A program made the translations under genes and the position numbers. Of a stretch of DNA of 34,202 bases, positions 22,360 to 29,558 are shown piece after piece. Origin of the DNA: an uncultured Prevotellaceae bacterium (GTDB lineage Bacteria > Bacteroidota > Bacteroidia > Bacteroidales > UBA3663); contig ONNR01000032.1 of the NCBI GenBank assembly GCA_900319235.1, forward strand, positions 1 through 34,202. Direction: 5' to 3'. Position 1 is the first letter of the stretch. Each line of letters starts with the position of its first letter. The notes under the pieces were generated by a model, which saw only the letters and a program-made list of their open reading frames with translations, did not search any database and was not told the DNA's origin.

Positions 22360-23118
22360 ATGACCGCAAAAGAGGTTATCCAATACATGGAGTCCCTACG
22401 CAACGAGGAGCAGCGCATTGGCTTGATGCGATTCTTCAAAACGGGCAAGGGCGAATATGGCGAGGGCGACGAGTTCCTGGGATTGAAAGTGCCCGAGACG
22501 CGCGAAGTCGTGAAATACGCCAAGGACGTGCCTTTCGAGGAGATTCCCAAACTGCTGACCAATCGCTATCACGAGATTCGTCTGTGCGGCTTCCTTTTGC
22601 TCGTCAAGCGTTTCGAGGAACTGGCGACGAAAAAGAAAACGAATGACGAATCAGCCATCGAAGTAAGGGATGCCATTGTGAAGATGTATCTCGAATATGC
22701 CAACTATGCCAACAATTGGGACCTCGTGGACCTTTCGGCTCCGAAGATTATCGGCCATTGGCTGATGCTTCCTTCGCACCTTGGCGACAAGCTCGCTACG
22801 ATGGATGGGCTTGCCAAGAGCGACAGCCTTTGGCGAAAGCGCATCAGTATGGTTAGCTCGTGGATGACCTCGCATTATGAAGACCCGTCGTGGTGCCTGC
22901 GTTATGCCGAGATGCACCTCCATCATCCGCACGACCTGATGCATAAGGCGGTGGGATGGATGTTGCGCGAAATGGGCAAGCAAGTTAATATGGATCTGCT
23001 CCGCGACTTCCTCGAACGTCACGCTCACGAAATGCCGAGGACGATGCTCCGATATGCTATCGAAAAGATGGGCGAAGATGAGAGGCAGTATTGGATGAAA
23101 TATACAGGCCCGAAATAA
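22360..23118 (+). CDS. DNA alkylation repair protein, AlkD-like
   Basis: This 252-residue protein belongs to the AlkD-type HEAT-like-repeat DNA glycosylases, which remove positively charged alkylated bases. The pattern NNWDLVDLSAPKI gives Trp120 and Asp124 with the same spacing as the catalytic Trp109-Asp113 of Bacillus cereus AlkD, and SLWRKRISMVSSW supplies the basic DNA-contacting region. Length is close to AlkD (about 237). The protein is cytosolic. It is preceded by a repeat array filling the whole spacer, so the transcript structure is unclear. Confidence 0.9.
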   Translation: MTAKEVIQYMESLRNEEQRIGLMRFFKTGKGEYGEGDEFLGLKVPETREVVKYAKDVPFEEIPKLLTNRYHEIRLCGFLLLVKRFEELATKKKTNDESAIEVRDAIVKMYLEYANYANNWDLVDLSAPKIIGHWLMLPSHLGDKLATMDGLAKSDSLWRKRISMVSSWMTSHYEDPSWCLRYAEMHLHHPHDLMHKAVGWMLREMGKQVNMDLLRDFLERHAHEMPRTMLRYAIEKMGEDERQYWMKYTGPK

Positions 23119-23190
23119 TAATTCTCAAATTCTCAAATTCTTGATAAATAGTAAAAATTTTTGATAATTCACGATAATTCGTGTTAATAA
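23119..23190. repeat. ATTCTCAA and GATAATTCACG-type short repeats
   Basis: After the alkD-like stop come ATTCTCAAATTCTCAAATTC and then GATAATTCACGATAATTCGTG and TTAATAAAG. The reverse complement of the second part (AACACGAATTATCATGAATTC) recurs at 33772-33792, so it is a dispersed family. Confidence 0.65.
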
Positions 23191-23195
23191 AGATA

Positions 23196-23588
23196 ATGGA
23201 AACAAGGAAAGAGATAGCAGCGGAGAAGAAGCGCTGCAACAGTCATAACTGCGCACAGGCCGTGGTGCAGACCTATGCCGATATAGCCGGAGTGGATGAC
23301 GCGACGGCGATGAACGTGGCGAATGCCTTTGGTGGCGGTATGGGCAATATGGAAGGGACCTGCGGTGCGCTGGTCGGTGCCGGCATTGTGCTTGGACTTG
23401 TTAACAAGGACAAGGCGAAGTCGATGAAGCAAATGCGAGTGATTATGAACAAGTTTCAGGAGCGCAATTGTGCCACGCAATGCAAATTGCTTAAAGGTAT
23501 CGGGACGAAGGTCGTGCTCCGCGCTTGTCCCGACTGCGTGGCCGATGCCTGCGAGTTCCTCGAAGAACAGTTGACAAATAACAATTAA
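23196..23588 (+). CDS. C_GCAxxG_C_C family (putative redox) protein
   Basis: This 130-residue protein belongs to the C_GCAxxG_C_C family: CNSHNCAQAV (conserved first cysteines), FGGGMGNMEGTCGALVGAG (the central Gly-Cys motif), NCATQCKLLKG and CPDCV. The cysteine set suggests a metal- or iron-sulfur-binding or redox role, but no member's function is well established. The ATG at 23196 is chosen over the GTG at 23181, which lies in a repeat. The last residues TNNN are encoded by the AACAATTAAC-type repeat that continues downstream, so the C-terminus seems to have grown into the repeat. Confidence 0.87.
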   Translation: METRKEIAAEKKRCNSHNCAQAVVQTYADIAGVDDATAMNVANAFGGGMGNMEGTCGALVGAGIVLGLVNKDKAKSMKQMRVIMNKFQERNCATQCKLLKGIGTKVVLRACPDCVADACEFLEEQLTNNN

Positions 23589-23690
23589 CAATTAACAAAT
23601 AACAATTATCTGCTCTTCCCAATACATTCAGGCGAAGGTAATGTCCCTAAAAATCCCTTAATATCCCCAAAAATCCCTTAATATCTTTTT
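23580..23690. repeat. AACAATTAAC repeats followed by AATCCCTTAATATCC repeats
   Basis: 23580-23608 is a run of ATAACAATTAACAATTAAC units overlapping the upstream stop codon; 23641-23690 is a run of AAAATCCCTTAATATCCCC units ending just before the next gene. The right-arm family lacks its complementary left arm here. Confidence 0.7.
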
Positions 23691-23696
23691 ATAAAT

Positions 23697-24476
23697 ATGG
23701 ATCGCAGAGACTTTATCAAGAAATCGGCTTTGGTCACCATGGGCAGCCTGCTGATGGCAAGTCCTTTGGGCAGGCTCGTGGCAAAGACGAACGAGAGTGA
23801 TTTAGCGAATGAAGCAAGCAACTTAGTAAATGAACCAAATAAAACAGATAAGAAAATGAAAGTATTATTGATCAACGGCAGTCCGCGTCGTTCGGGCAAC
23901 ACCTTCACGGCCCTTTCCGAAATGGCCAAGATCTTGGAGCAACAAGGCATCGAAGCAGAGGTTGTACATATTGGCGTGAAGCCCATCCGTGGCTGCATCG
24001 CTTGTGGCCAATGCCATATGAACGCCTTGGGCAAATGTATCTTCGACGACGATGTCTGCAACAAGATTATCGAGAAACTTGACACCGCCGACGGATTGGT
24101 ATTCGGTTCGCCCGTCTATTACGGACAGCCCAATGGAAGTCTGCTTTCGCTGATGCAGCGTATGTTCTATGCAGCGGGCAGCAAGGTGCAGAACAAGCCG
24201 GCTGCTGCCGTCTGCGTTTGTCGTCGCGGCGGTGCCACGGCTGCTTTCCAGACGTTGACTATGCCATTCCAGATGATGAATATGCCTGTGGTCACCTCTC
24301 AGTACTGGAACATTGTCTATGGTGCTGCACCGGGTGAGGCTTCGCTCGATACCGAGGGTATTCAAACCATGCGCACCCTCGCCAACAACATGGCCTGGCT
24401 ATTAAAGAAGATCCACACTGGCGATCCCGATTATCCGGAACGCGAGTCCACGAATTGGATGAATTTCATTCGATAG
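23697..24476 (+). CDS. Tat-exported flavodoxin/NADPH-dependent FMN reductase-like protein
   Basis: This 259-residue protein begins with a twin-arginine signal (DRRDFIKKSALVTMG), a polar linker of about 25 residues and then a flavodoxin-like domain starting KMKVLLINGSPRRSGNT. The phosphate loop GSPRRSGNT, GCIACGQC with two close cysteines and FGSPVYYGQPNGSLLSLMQR are typical of iron-sulfur-flavoprotein-like FMN reductases. A Tat signal implies export already folded with FMN bound. An internal ATG (23856) would give a cytosolic form, but the in-frame Tat signal argues for the longer start. It precedes the UroD-like lipoprotein. Confidence 0.9.
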   Translation: MDRRDFIKKSALVTMGSLLMASPLGRLVAKTNESDLANEASNLVNEPNKTDKKMKVLLINGSPRRSGNTFTALSEMAKILEQQGIEAEVVHIGVKPIRGCIACGQCHMNALGKCIFDDDVCNKIIEKLDTADGLVFGSPVYYGQPNGSLLSLMQRMFYAAGSKVQNKPAAAVCVCRRGGATAAFQTLTMPFQMMNMPVVTSQYWNIVYGAAPGEASLDTEGIQTMRTLANNMAWLLKKIHTGDPDYPERESTNWMNFIR

Positions 24477-24505
24477 ACCCTCTCATTCCCCCAGCTTAGG
24501 GGGAT
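24476..24505. repeat. Single arm of the CCCCCT inverted-repeat family
   Basis: Beginning at the last base of the flavodoxin stop codon, CCCTCTCATTCCCCCAGCTT and AGGGGGAT match one arm of the 1582-1699 element. The opposite arm is absent. Confidence 0.7.
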
Positions 24506-24545
24506 GACCAGCTTGTCGATATTTTTTTCTCAAATTTTTGAAACT

Positions 24546-25589
24546 ATGAAACTGATGAAATCAATGTTGGCGATTGCTATCGCTGCGCTATCGTTCGGGA
24601 TGGTTATGAGTGCCTGTTCCTCGAAGAAGGAGGGAGGCAAGGTGCCGACCAACAAAAAGGAGATTATTGACCAGTTCGTGGCTGGGACACTCGAACCATC
24701 GTACGTTCCTGTGCTCTTCTGGGGCCATTTCGGCAAAGACCAGAAGTTGGGAGAGGGGGCTGTCGAGGCACATCTGAGCCTGTATGAACAAGGTGGATGC
24801 GACATCCTGAAGGTGCAGACCGAGAAGCCTATGCCACGCATTGAGGATTTGACGATGGAGTCGCCGCTTGTGCCCGAGGACCATTATCAACCCGTGTTGG
24901 ATGTCATCAAGGAAGTAGTGGCCAAGAAAGGCAACGAAGTTTATGTGATGCCCACTATTCTGAGTACGCATCAGGTGGCGCTCCAGGCATTTGGCTACGA
25001 AGGCGTGTGCAAATATGCCGTAGAATGTCCCGAGGCTTATAAGCGCATGCTCGACAACTACACCGCTGCCATCCTGTGGTTCATTCGCGAATGCAAGGCT
25101 GCGGGTGTGGAGTCCTTCTTCTGTGCCACGCAGGGAGGCGAAAAGAAGTTCTATGAACTCAACGTGCCCGGTGGCTTCTTCGAGACCTATATCAAACCCT
25201 ACGACCTGGCCGTAATGAACGAGGCCGCCCAGGATACCAAATTCACCATCCTGCATATCTGCGACTGGGAAGGCGAGATGGATGACCTTACGCGCTACTT
25301 GGATTATCCCGGCAAGATGGTCAACCTTCCTCTGAGCATCGATGGCAAGCCACTCTCTACGGTCGATTCGTACAAGCTATTCGGTCGCCCAGTGGTCGGT
25401 GGATTCAACCGCAAGGCCGAGATCGGTAAGGCTGCTCCTGAGGTTGTTGCCGAAATGACTCGCCAGATCATTGCCGATGGTCCTCGTGGCCACCTGATGG
25501 TCAGCGCCGACTGCTCCATCCCTTCGCCGCTCGAGAATGTGCCTAATGTTAAGGCGGTGACTACAACGGCGCACGGAGAAAACAAATAA
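24546..25589 (+). CDS. Uroporphyrinogen decarboxylase-like lipoprotein
   Basis: This 347-residue protein has a lipoprotein signal peptide ending MSAC (Cys24), then a domain resembling uroporphyrinogen decarboxylase/MtaA-CmuA corrinoid methyltransferases: VPVLFWGHFG, ILKVQTEKPMPRIEDL, a TTHQ-like STHQVALQAFGYE, LHICDWEG, and the C-terminal GPRGHLMVSADCSIPS that resembles the cobamide-methyltransferase metal site. The family is usually cytosolic, so a lipid-anchored, extracytoplasmic form is uncommon. ATG 24546 is used; an ATG at 24504 would put polar residues ahead of the lipoprotein signal. Which reaction it performs is not clear. The neighbour is a Tat-exported flavoprotein. Confidence 0.85.
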   Translation: MKLMKSMLAIAIAALSFGMVMSACSSKKEGGKVPTNKKEIIDQFVAGTLEPSYVPVLFWGHFGKDQKLGEGAVEAHLSLYEQGGCDILKVQTEKPMPRIEDLTMESPLVPEDHYQPVLDVIKEVVAKKGNEVYVMPTILSTHQVALQAFGYEGVCKYAVECPEAYKRMLDNYTAAILWFIRECKAAGVESFFCATQGGEKKFYELNVPGGFFETYIKPYDLAVMNEAAQDTKFTILHICDWEGEMDDLTRYLDYPGKMVNLPLSIDGKPLSTVDSYKLFGRPVVGGFNRKAEIGKAAPEVVAEMTRQIIADGPRGHLMVSADCSIPSPLENVPNVKAVTTTAHGENK

Positions 25590-25616
25590 CAATTAACAAT
25601 TAACAAATAACAATTA
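25587..25616. repeat. AACAATTAAC short repeat run
   Basis: TAACAATTAACAATTAACAA, then ATAACAATT, starting at the UroD-like gene's stop codon. Almost identical to 23585-23608. Confidence 0.65.
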
Positions 25617-25640
25617 CTTTTGGTTATAAAAAATACGAAA

Positions 25641-26219
25641 ATGAAACGACTAATGACACTTTTGCTGATGTGCCTTATTGGCATCACAGCGAGCGCACAA
25701 TCAGCCGAGAAACTTTACAACGATGGCAAGGAGCTTTACGACGCCAAGCGCTACGAAGCAGCTTTCCCAAAACTGAAAGCCGCAGCCGAAAAGGGCCACA
25801 AGAAGGCTCAGTATCGTCTGGGCCGATGCTACGACAAGGGCAACGGCGTGGAAGAATGCAACACCCTGGCTTTTGAATGGTACCTTAAATCGGCAGATCA
25901 AGGTTATGCCAAGGCACAGTACCAGGTTGGCAAATCCTACAAGAATGGCGAAGGCGTTGACAAGGACATCTTCAAAGCCGTTGAGTATTTCACCAAGGCC
26001 GCAAAGCAGGATAATGGAGATGCTCAGTTGGCCCTCGGAAAATGCTATCTGAAAGGCAAGGGTGTCGAGAAAGACGAAGCCAAGGCCAAGGAATGGCTCA
26101 AACGCGCTGTGAAAAACGAAAAGGACGGCAAGACCATCCTCAAGGAACTTCGTCAAGAAGCCAGCGAGGAGGACGAAGATGCCATACTCATCCTCCAGAT
26201 GCTCGGAATCAAACCCTAA
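25641..26219 (+). CDS. Secreted Sel1-repeat protein
   Basis: This 192-residue protein has a signal peptide (about 1-20, ending SAQ) and tandem Sel1-like helical repeats of about 36 residues: AQYRLGRCYDKGNGVEE, AQYQVGKSYKNGEGVDKD and AQLALGKCYLKGKGVEKDEA. Such repeats form protein-binding solenoids; the partner is unknown. The frame is open to 25620, but the ATG at 25641 (MKRLMTLLLM) gives a clean signal peptide. The exonuclease gene starts three bases after its stop, so the two are likely co-transcribed. Confidence 0.88.
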   Translation: MKRLMTLLLMCLIGITASAQSAEKLYNDGKELYDAKRYEAAFPKLKAAAEKGHKKAQYRLGRCYDKGNGVEECNTLAFEWYLKSADQGYAKAQYQVGKSYKNGEGVDKDIFKAVEYFTKAAKQDNGDAQLALGKCYLKGKGVEKDEAKAKEWLKRAVKNEKDGKTILKELRQEASEEDEDAILILQMLGIKP

Positions 26220-26222
26220 GAG

Positions 26223-26741
26223 ATGCTCAGAGACTTCGTTGCCATAGACTTCGAAACCGCCAACGAACAGCCGTGCAGCGTGTGCTCGGTAGGCATTGTC
26301 ATCGTGAAGGATGGGGAAGTGGCAGATTCGTTTTACAGCCTCATTCATCCCGAACCCGATTACTACCAGTATTTCTGCCAGCGCGTGCATGGACTTTCGG
26401 CGAGAGATACCGACGATGCACCCGTCTTTCCCTACGTTTGGGAAGAGATCGAGAAGCACATCGAGGCCATCTTCCCCGATAGCTCTTTGGTTCCTTTCGT
26501 GGCACACAATGCCCGCTTCGATGCAGGGTGTCTGCGCGCCGTCTTTCGGGTCTATCAGATGGACTATCCCGACTATCGATTCTTCGACACCTTGACCGCC
26601 TCACGCCGCTGGTTCGGACGTTCGTTGCCCAACCACCAGTTGCAAACCGTTGCAGCCGCTTGTGGCTACGACCTGCTCAACCATCATCACGCCTTAGCCG
26701 ATGCGGAGGCGTGCGCGGCGATTGCGTTGTGTATATTGTGA
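26223..26741 (+). CDS. DnaQ-like 3'-5' exonuclease (DEDDh)
   Basis: This 172-residue protein is a stand-alone DEDDh exonuclease: Exo I FVAIDFETAN (Asp and Glu), Exo II FVAHNARFDAGCL (Asp) and Exo III HHALADAEACA (His and Asp). It resembles the DNA polymerase III epsilon proofreading domain but lacks the C-terminal polymerase-binding part, so it may act in DNA or RNA trimming. Length and spacing of the motifs are normal. Its stop is followed directly by a repeat array. Confidence 0.93.
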   Translation: MLRDFVAIDFETANEQPCSVCSVGIVIVKDGEVADSFYSLIHPEPDYYQYFCQRVHGLSARDTDDAPVFPYVWEEIEKHIEAIFPDSSLVPFVAHNARFDAGCLRAVFRVYQMDYPDYRFFDTLTASRRWFGRSLPNHQLQTVAAACGYDLLNHHHALADAEACAAIALCIL

Positions 26742-26963
26742 GGGTTCGAAAGGTTCGAGGGGTTCGAAAGGTTCGAGGGGTTGTTACGCTTCGCTCCACG
26801 CGAGCAGAGCTCGGAGCGAAAGGTTGTTTGTCCCCTTCTACTCCTAACATACTTTAACCCTTCTGAACCCATCGAACCTTTCAGACCCCCTCTTAACCCT
26901 TCAGAACCTTTCAGACCCCCTCTGAACCCTTCAGAACCTTTCAGAACCCCTCAAAACCCATAA
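26742..26963. repeat. GGTTCGAAAG/CTTTCAGAACC inverted repeat array
   Basis: The left arm (26742-26779) is four units of GGGTTCGAAAGGTTCGAG-type sequence; the right arm (26855-26963) is repeated AACCCTTCAGAACCTTTCAG-type sequence, its complement in register. A GC-rich hairpin-like centre (CTTCGCTCCACGCGAGC, then GCTCGGAGCG) lies between. The whole 226-base spacer is filled and ends four bases before the ridA ATG. Confidence 0.8.
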
Positions 26964-26967
26964 CCCT

Positions 26968-27348
26968 ATGAAAACCGTCATCAGCACAACAAATGCACCA
27001 GCAGCCATCGGCCCATACAGCCAGGCTATTCGAGTTGGAAACATCATCTTCACCTCCGGACAGATTCCCATTGATCCTGCTACGGGTAGTTTCGTCGAAG
27101 GTGGCATCAAGGAGCAGACCCGCCAATCTCTGCTCAACGTGAAAGCCATTTTGAACGAGGCTGGCACAACGATGGACCACGTCATCAAGACCACTGTATT
27201 CATGGCCGATATGAACGACTTCGCCGAGATGAACAGCGTGTATTCCGAGTTTTTCAATACACCTTATCCCGCACGTTCGGCCGTAGCCGTCAAGACCTTG
27301 CCCAAGGGCGCGCTGGTCGAGATTGAGGTGATTGCAGAGACGATATGA
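26968..27348 (+). CDS. ridA: RidA family reactive intermediate deaminase
   Basis: This 126-residue protein has full family length. RidA hydrolyses reactive enamine/imine intermediates such as 2-aminoacrylate in the cytosol. Visible signatures are the start APAAIGPYSQAI, FTSGQIPIDP, the conserved Arg103 in NTPYPARSAV and LPKGALVEIEVIA at the end with Glu118/Glu120. It lies after the inverted repeat array, so separate transcription is possible. A GGAGATAAC direct repeat (27355-27378) separates it from the next gene. Confidence 0.95.
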   Translation: MKTVISTTNAPAAIGPYSQAIRVGNIIFTSGQIPIDPATGSFVEGGIKEQTRQSLLNVKAILNEAGTTMDHVIKTTVFMADMNDFAEMNSVYSEFFNTPYPARSAVAVKTLPKGALVEIEVIAETI

Positions 27349-27396
27349 TTTTTTTGGAGATAACAGGAGATAACTCCCATAAATAATTAAATAATC

Positions 27397-28446
27397 ATGA
27401 AAAAGTTTATTACCTGCCTATTGTCCGCTTTGGGCCTGACCACCGGCTGTGGACAACAAAATTTCGAGAATGTGGATGTCAAGGCTTTCTCCGAGTTGAT
27501 TGAGGAGCCTGGTGTTGTATTGCTTGACGTTCGTACTCCCGACGAATTTGCCGAAGGACACCTTGCCGGTGCCCTCAACATCGACCAGAACGAGAGCAAT
27601 TTTGTCGAAATGGTGAAAGCTGTCATCCCCACCGACAAGAAGATTGCCGTCTATTGCCGTAGCGGTCGTCGTTCTGCCAACGCTGCCGGCAAACTTGCTG
27701 CCGAAAGTTTTAAATGTGTCAACCTCAAAGGTGGCATCATCGCCTGGAAGGAAGCTTCGATGCCTGTGACCACACAGAACTATGAGGTGGATGTATTCAA
27801 GACCAAGAGCGGAAAGACCTTGAAGTTCCACGCCCTGATGCACGCCAGCATTCGTCTGGAATATGATGGCAAGGAGATTGAGATCGACCCCGTTGGCAAA
27901 CTGAGAGACAGAACCGTGGACTACACCCAGATGCCAAAAGCCGACATCATCTTTGTCACCCACGAACATGGTGACCACTATGATGAAGCTACCCTCAAAC
28001 TTCTTTCAAGCGAAAACACCAAACTGATCATGAACCCGCGTTGTGCCGAGATGTTCGGTGCAGGTCAGATCATGGTGAATGGCGACAAGTTGACCTTGGC
28101 CGAAGACTTCACCGTGGAAGCTGTTCCCGCCTACAACACCACCGAAGGGCACCTCCAGTTCCATCCCAAAGGCCGCGACAACGGCTACATCCTCACCATT
28201 GATGGCATCCGCATCTATGTTGCCGGCGACACCGAGGATATTCCCGAAATGGAATCGATTGACGACATCGACATTGCCTTCCTGCCCTGCAACCAGCCTT
28301 ATACGATGACTCCCGACCAGCTAATAAATGCCGCCAAAGTGATCAAGCCCAAAGTGCTCTTCCCTTATCACTACGGACAAACCGACCTGAGCGGAGTTGC
28401 TGCTCAGCTTGAAGGCATCGATGTAAGAATCAGGCATTACGAATAA
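27397..28446 (+). CDS. Rhodanese-metallo-beta-lactamase-fold lipoprotein
   Basis: This 349-residue fusion has a lipoprotein signal with lipobox TTGC (Cys18), a rhodanese domain (about 25-125) with the active-site loop CRSGRRS (Cys87), and a UlaG-like metallo-hydrolase domain (about 128-349) with HEHGDHYD (189-196), then AGDTEDIPEM and PYHYGQ as further metal ligands. Rhodanese plus metallo-hydrolase pairing is known in persulfide dioxygenases, but the UlaG-like sequence and lipoprotein anchoring differ from those. The substrate is unknown. The next gene begins directly after its stop codon. Confidence 0.9.
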   Translation: MKKFITCLLSALGLTTGCGQQNFENVDVKAFSELIEEPGVVLLDVRTPDEFAEGHLAGALNIDQNESNFVEMVKAVIPTDKKIAVYCRSGRRSANAAGKLAAESFKCVNLKGGIIAWKEASMPVTTQNYEVDVFKTKSGKTLKFHALMHASIRLEYDGKEIEIDPVGKLRDRTVDYTQMPKADIIFVTHEHGDHYDEATLKLLSSENTKLIMNPRCAEMFGAGQIMVNGDKLTLAEDFTVEAVPAYNTTEGHLQFHPKGRDNGYILTIDGIRIYVAGDTEDIPEMESIDDIDIAFLPCNQPYTMTPDQLINAAKVIKPKVLFPYHYGQTDLSGVAAQLEGIDVRIRHYE

Positions 28447-29490
28447 ATGACGGCAATCTCGACCATCCGACTGCTCAACCAGCAACTCGCTGCTCCGCAG
28501 TTCAACGATCCTGCCAGCGTGGTAAGTCATATGGGAGCCATGCAGGCCCAGGAGTATCGTATGATGCGCTGGGCCGTGGGTATGCGTACCCGCAAGCCTT
28601 CGGCCAAGGCTTTCAAGAAAGCTTTCGACAGCGGGAAGATCCTACGTCTGCACCTGATGCGAGGCACTTGGCAACTGGTTTCGGCAGACGACTTTTGGCC
28701 CGTGGTTGAATTGTGTGCGCCCAAGGCATTGGCTGTCATCAAAGGTTGGATGCACAGCAACAACATATACATTCCCGACGAGGAAGTGCACGATGTTCGC
28801 GACATCCTTCTTCGTACAGCCAATGACCTACGCAGCGTGACCAAAGAGGATTTCGTGCAAGCCCTGGCCGAAAAGGACATCACGATGGACGACCATCGGC
28901 TGTCGTATCATATTCGTATGGCTGAAATCACAGGAGCGTTGTGCAGCGGTGACCTTTTGCCCATGAAAGCCACTTATGCTCTCACAGTCAACAAGGTAAG
29001 GAAGCACGTCGAGATGGATCGAGATGAAACGTTGATGCTGCTTACGCGAAAATATTTCCAGAGCCGACAACCGGCTTCACTCGAAGACTTCGTCTGGTGG
29101 TCGGGATTGAACATTGGGGAATGTCGCAAGGGAATTGAGCTCCTGGGCGACACGATTCATCTGGAAAAACATAAGGGGTACGAATTCTATGTGACCGATG
29201 ATTGCCGTACACGCGGATTCCGACGAGGCAGGTTCCTCCTGATTCCCCCTTACGACGAATACCTCATCGGCTATAAGAGTCGAGAAATAGTGCTTCCTCC
29301 CGAGCATCGGCATCGTGCCCACAACAATAGCGGCATCTTCCAGCCCATCATCGCACACGACGGCATCATCTGCGGCAACTGGGCACCCTTCAAGGATGCT
29401 TTTCAAGCGTCGTTCTTCGATGATGCTTTCGACATCACGGACTTGCATGATGCCTGGCAGGCTTATAAGACATTTCTTTCCAGAGTGTAG
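28447..29490 (+). CDS. AlkZ/YcaQ-like winged-helix DNA glycosylase family protein
   Basis: This 347-residue protein belongs to the HTH_42 family, which contains AlkZ and YcaQ/AlkX interstrand-crosslink glycosylases. The catalytic QxQ motif of AlkZ appears as Gln33-Ala-Gln35 in GAMQAQEYRMMRWAVGMR. It also has LHLMRGTWQLVSADDFWPV, a winged-helix region and the C-terminal LLIPPYDEYLIGYKSR and GIICGNWAP, all typical. The start ATG abuts the stop of the lipoprotein gene (TAAATG), so the two are coupled. Glycosylase activity is inferred from the motif. Confidence 0.87.
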   Translation: MTAISTIRLLNQQLAAPQFNDPASVVSHMGAMQAQEYRMMRWAVGMRTRKPSAKAFKKAFDSGKILRLHLMRGTWQLVSADDFWPVVELCAPKALAVIKGWMHSNNIYIPDEEVHDVRDILLRTANDLRSVTKEDFVQALAEKDITMDDHRLSYHIRMAEITGALCSGDLLPMKATYALTVNKVRKHVEMDRDETLMLLTRKYFQSRQPASLEDFVWWSGLNIGECRKGIELLGDTIHLEKHKGYEFYVTDDCRTRGFRRGRFLLIPPYDEYLIGYKSREIVLPPEHRHRAHNNSGIFQPIIAHDGIICGNWAPFKDAFQASFFDDAFDITDLHDAWQAYKTFLSRV

Positions 29491-29558
29491 AATTTAAGTC
29501 CCTATCCAAAGTTAGCGGCATCAGAAGGGCTATTTGTCTGGAATCCATCGTGAATGAT

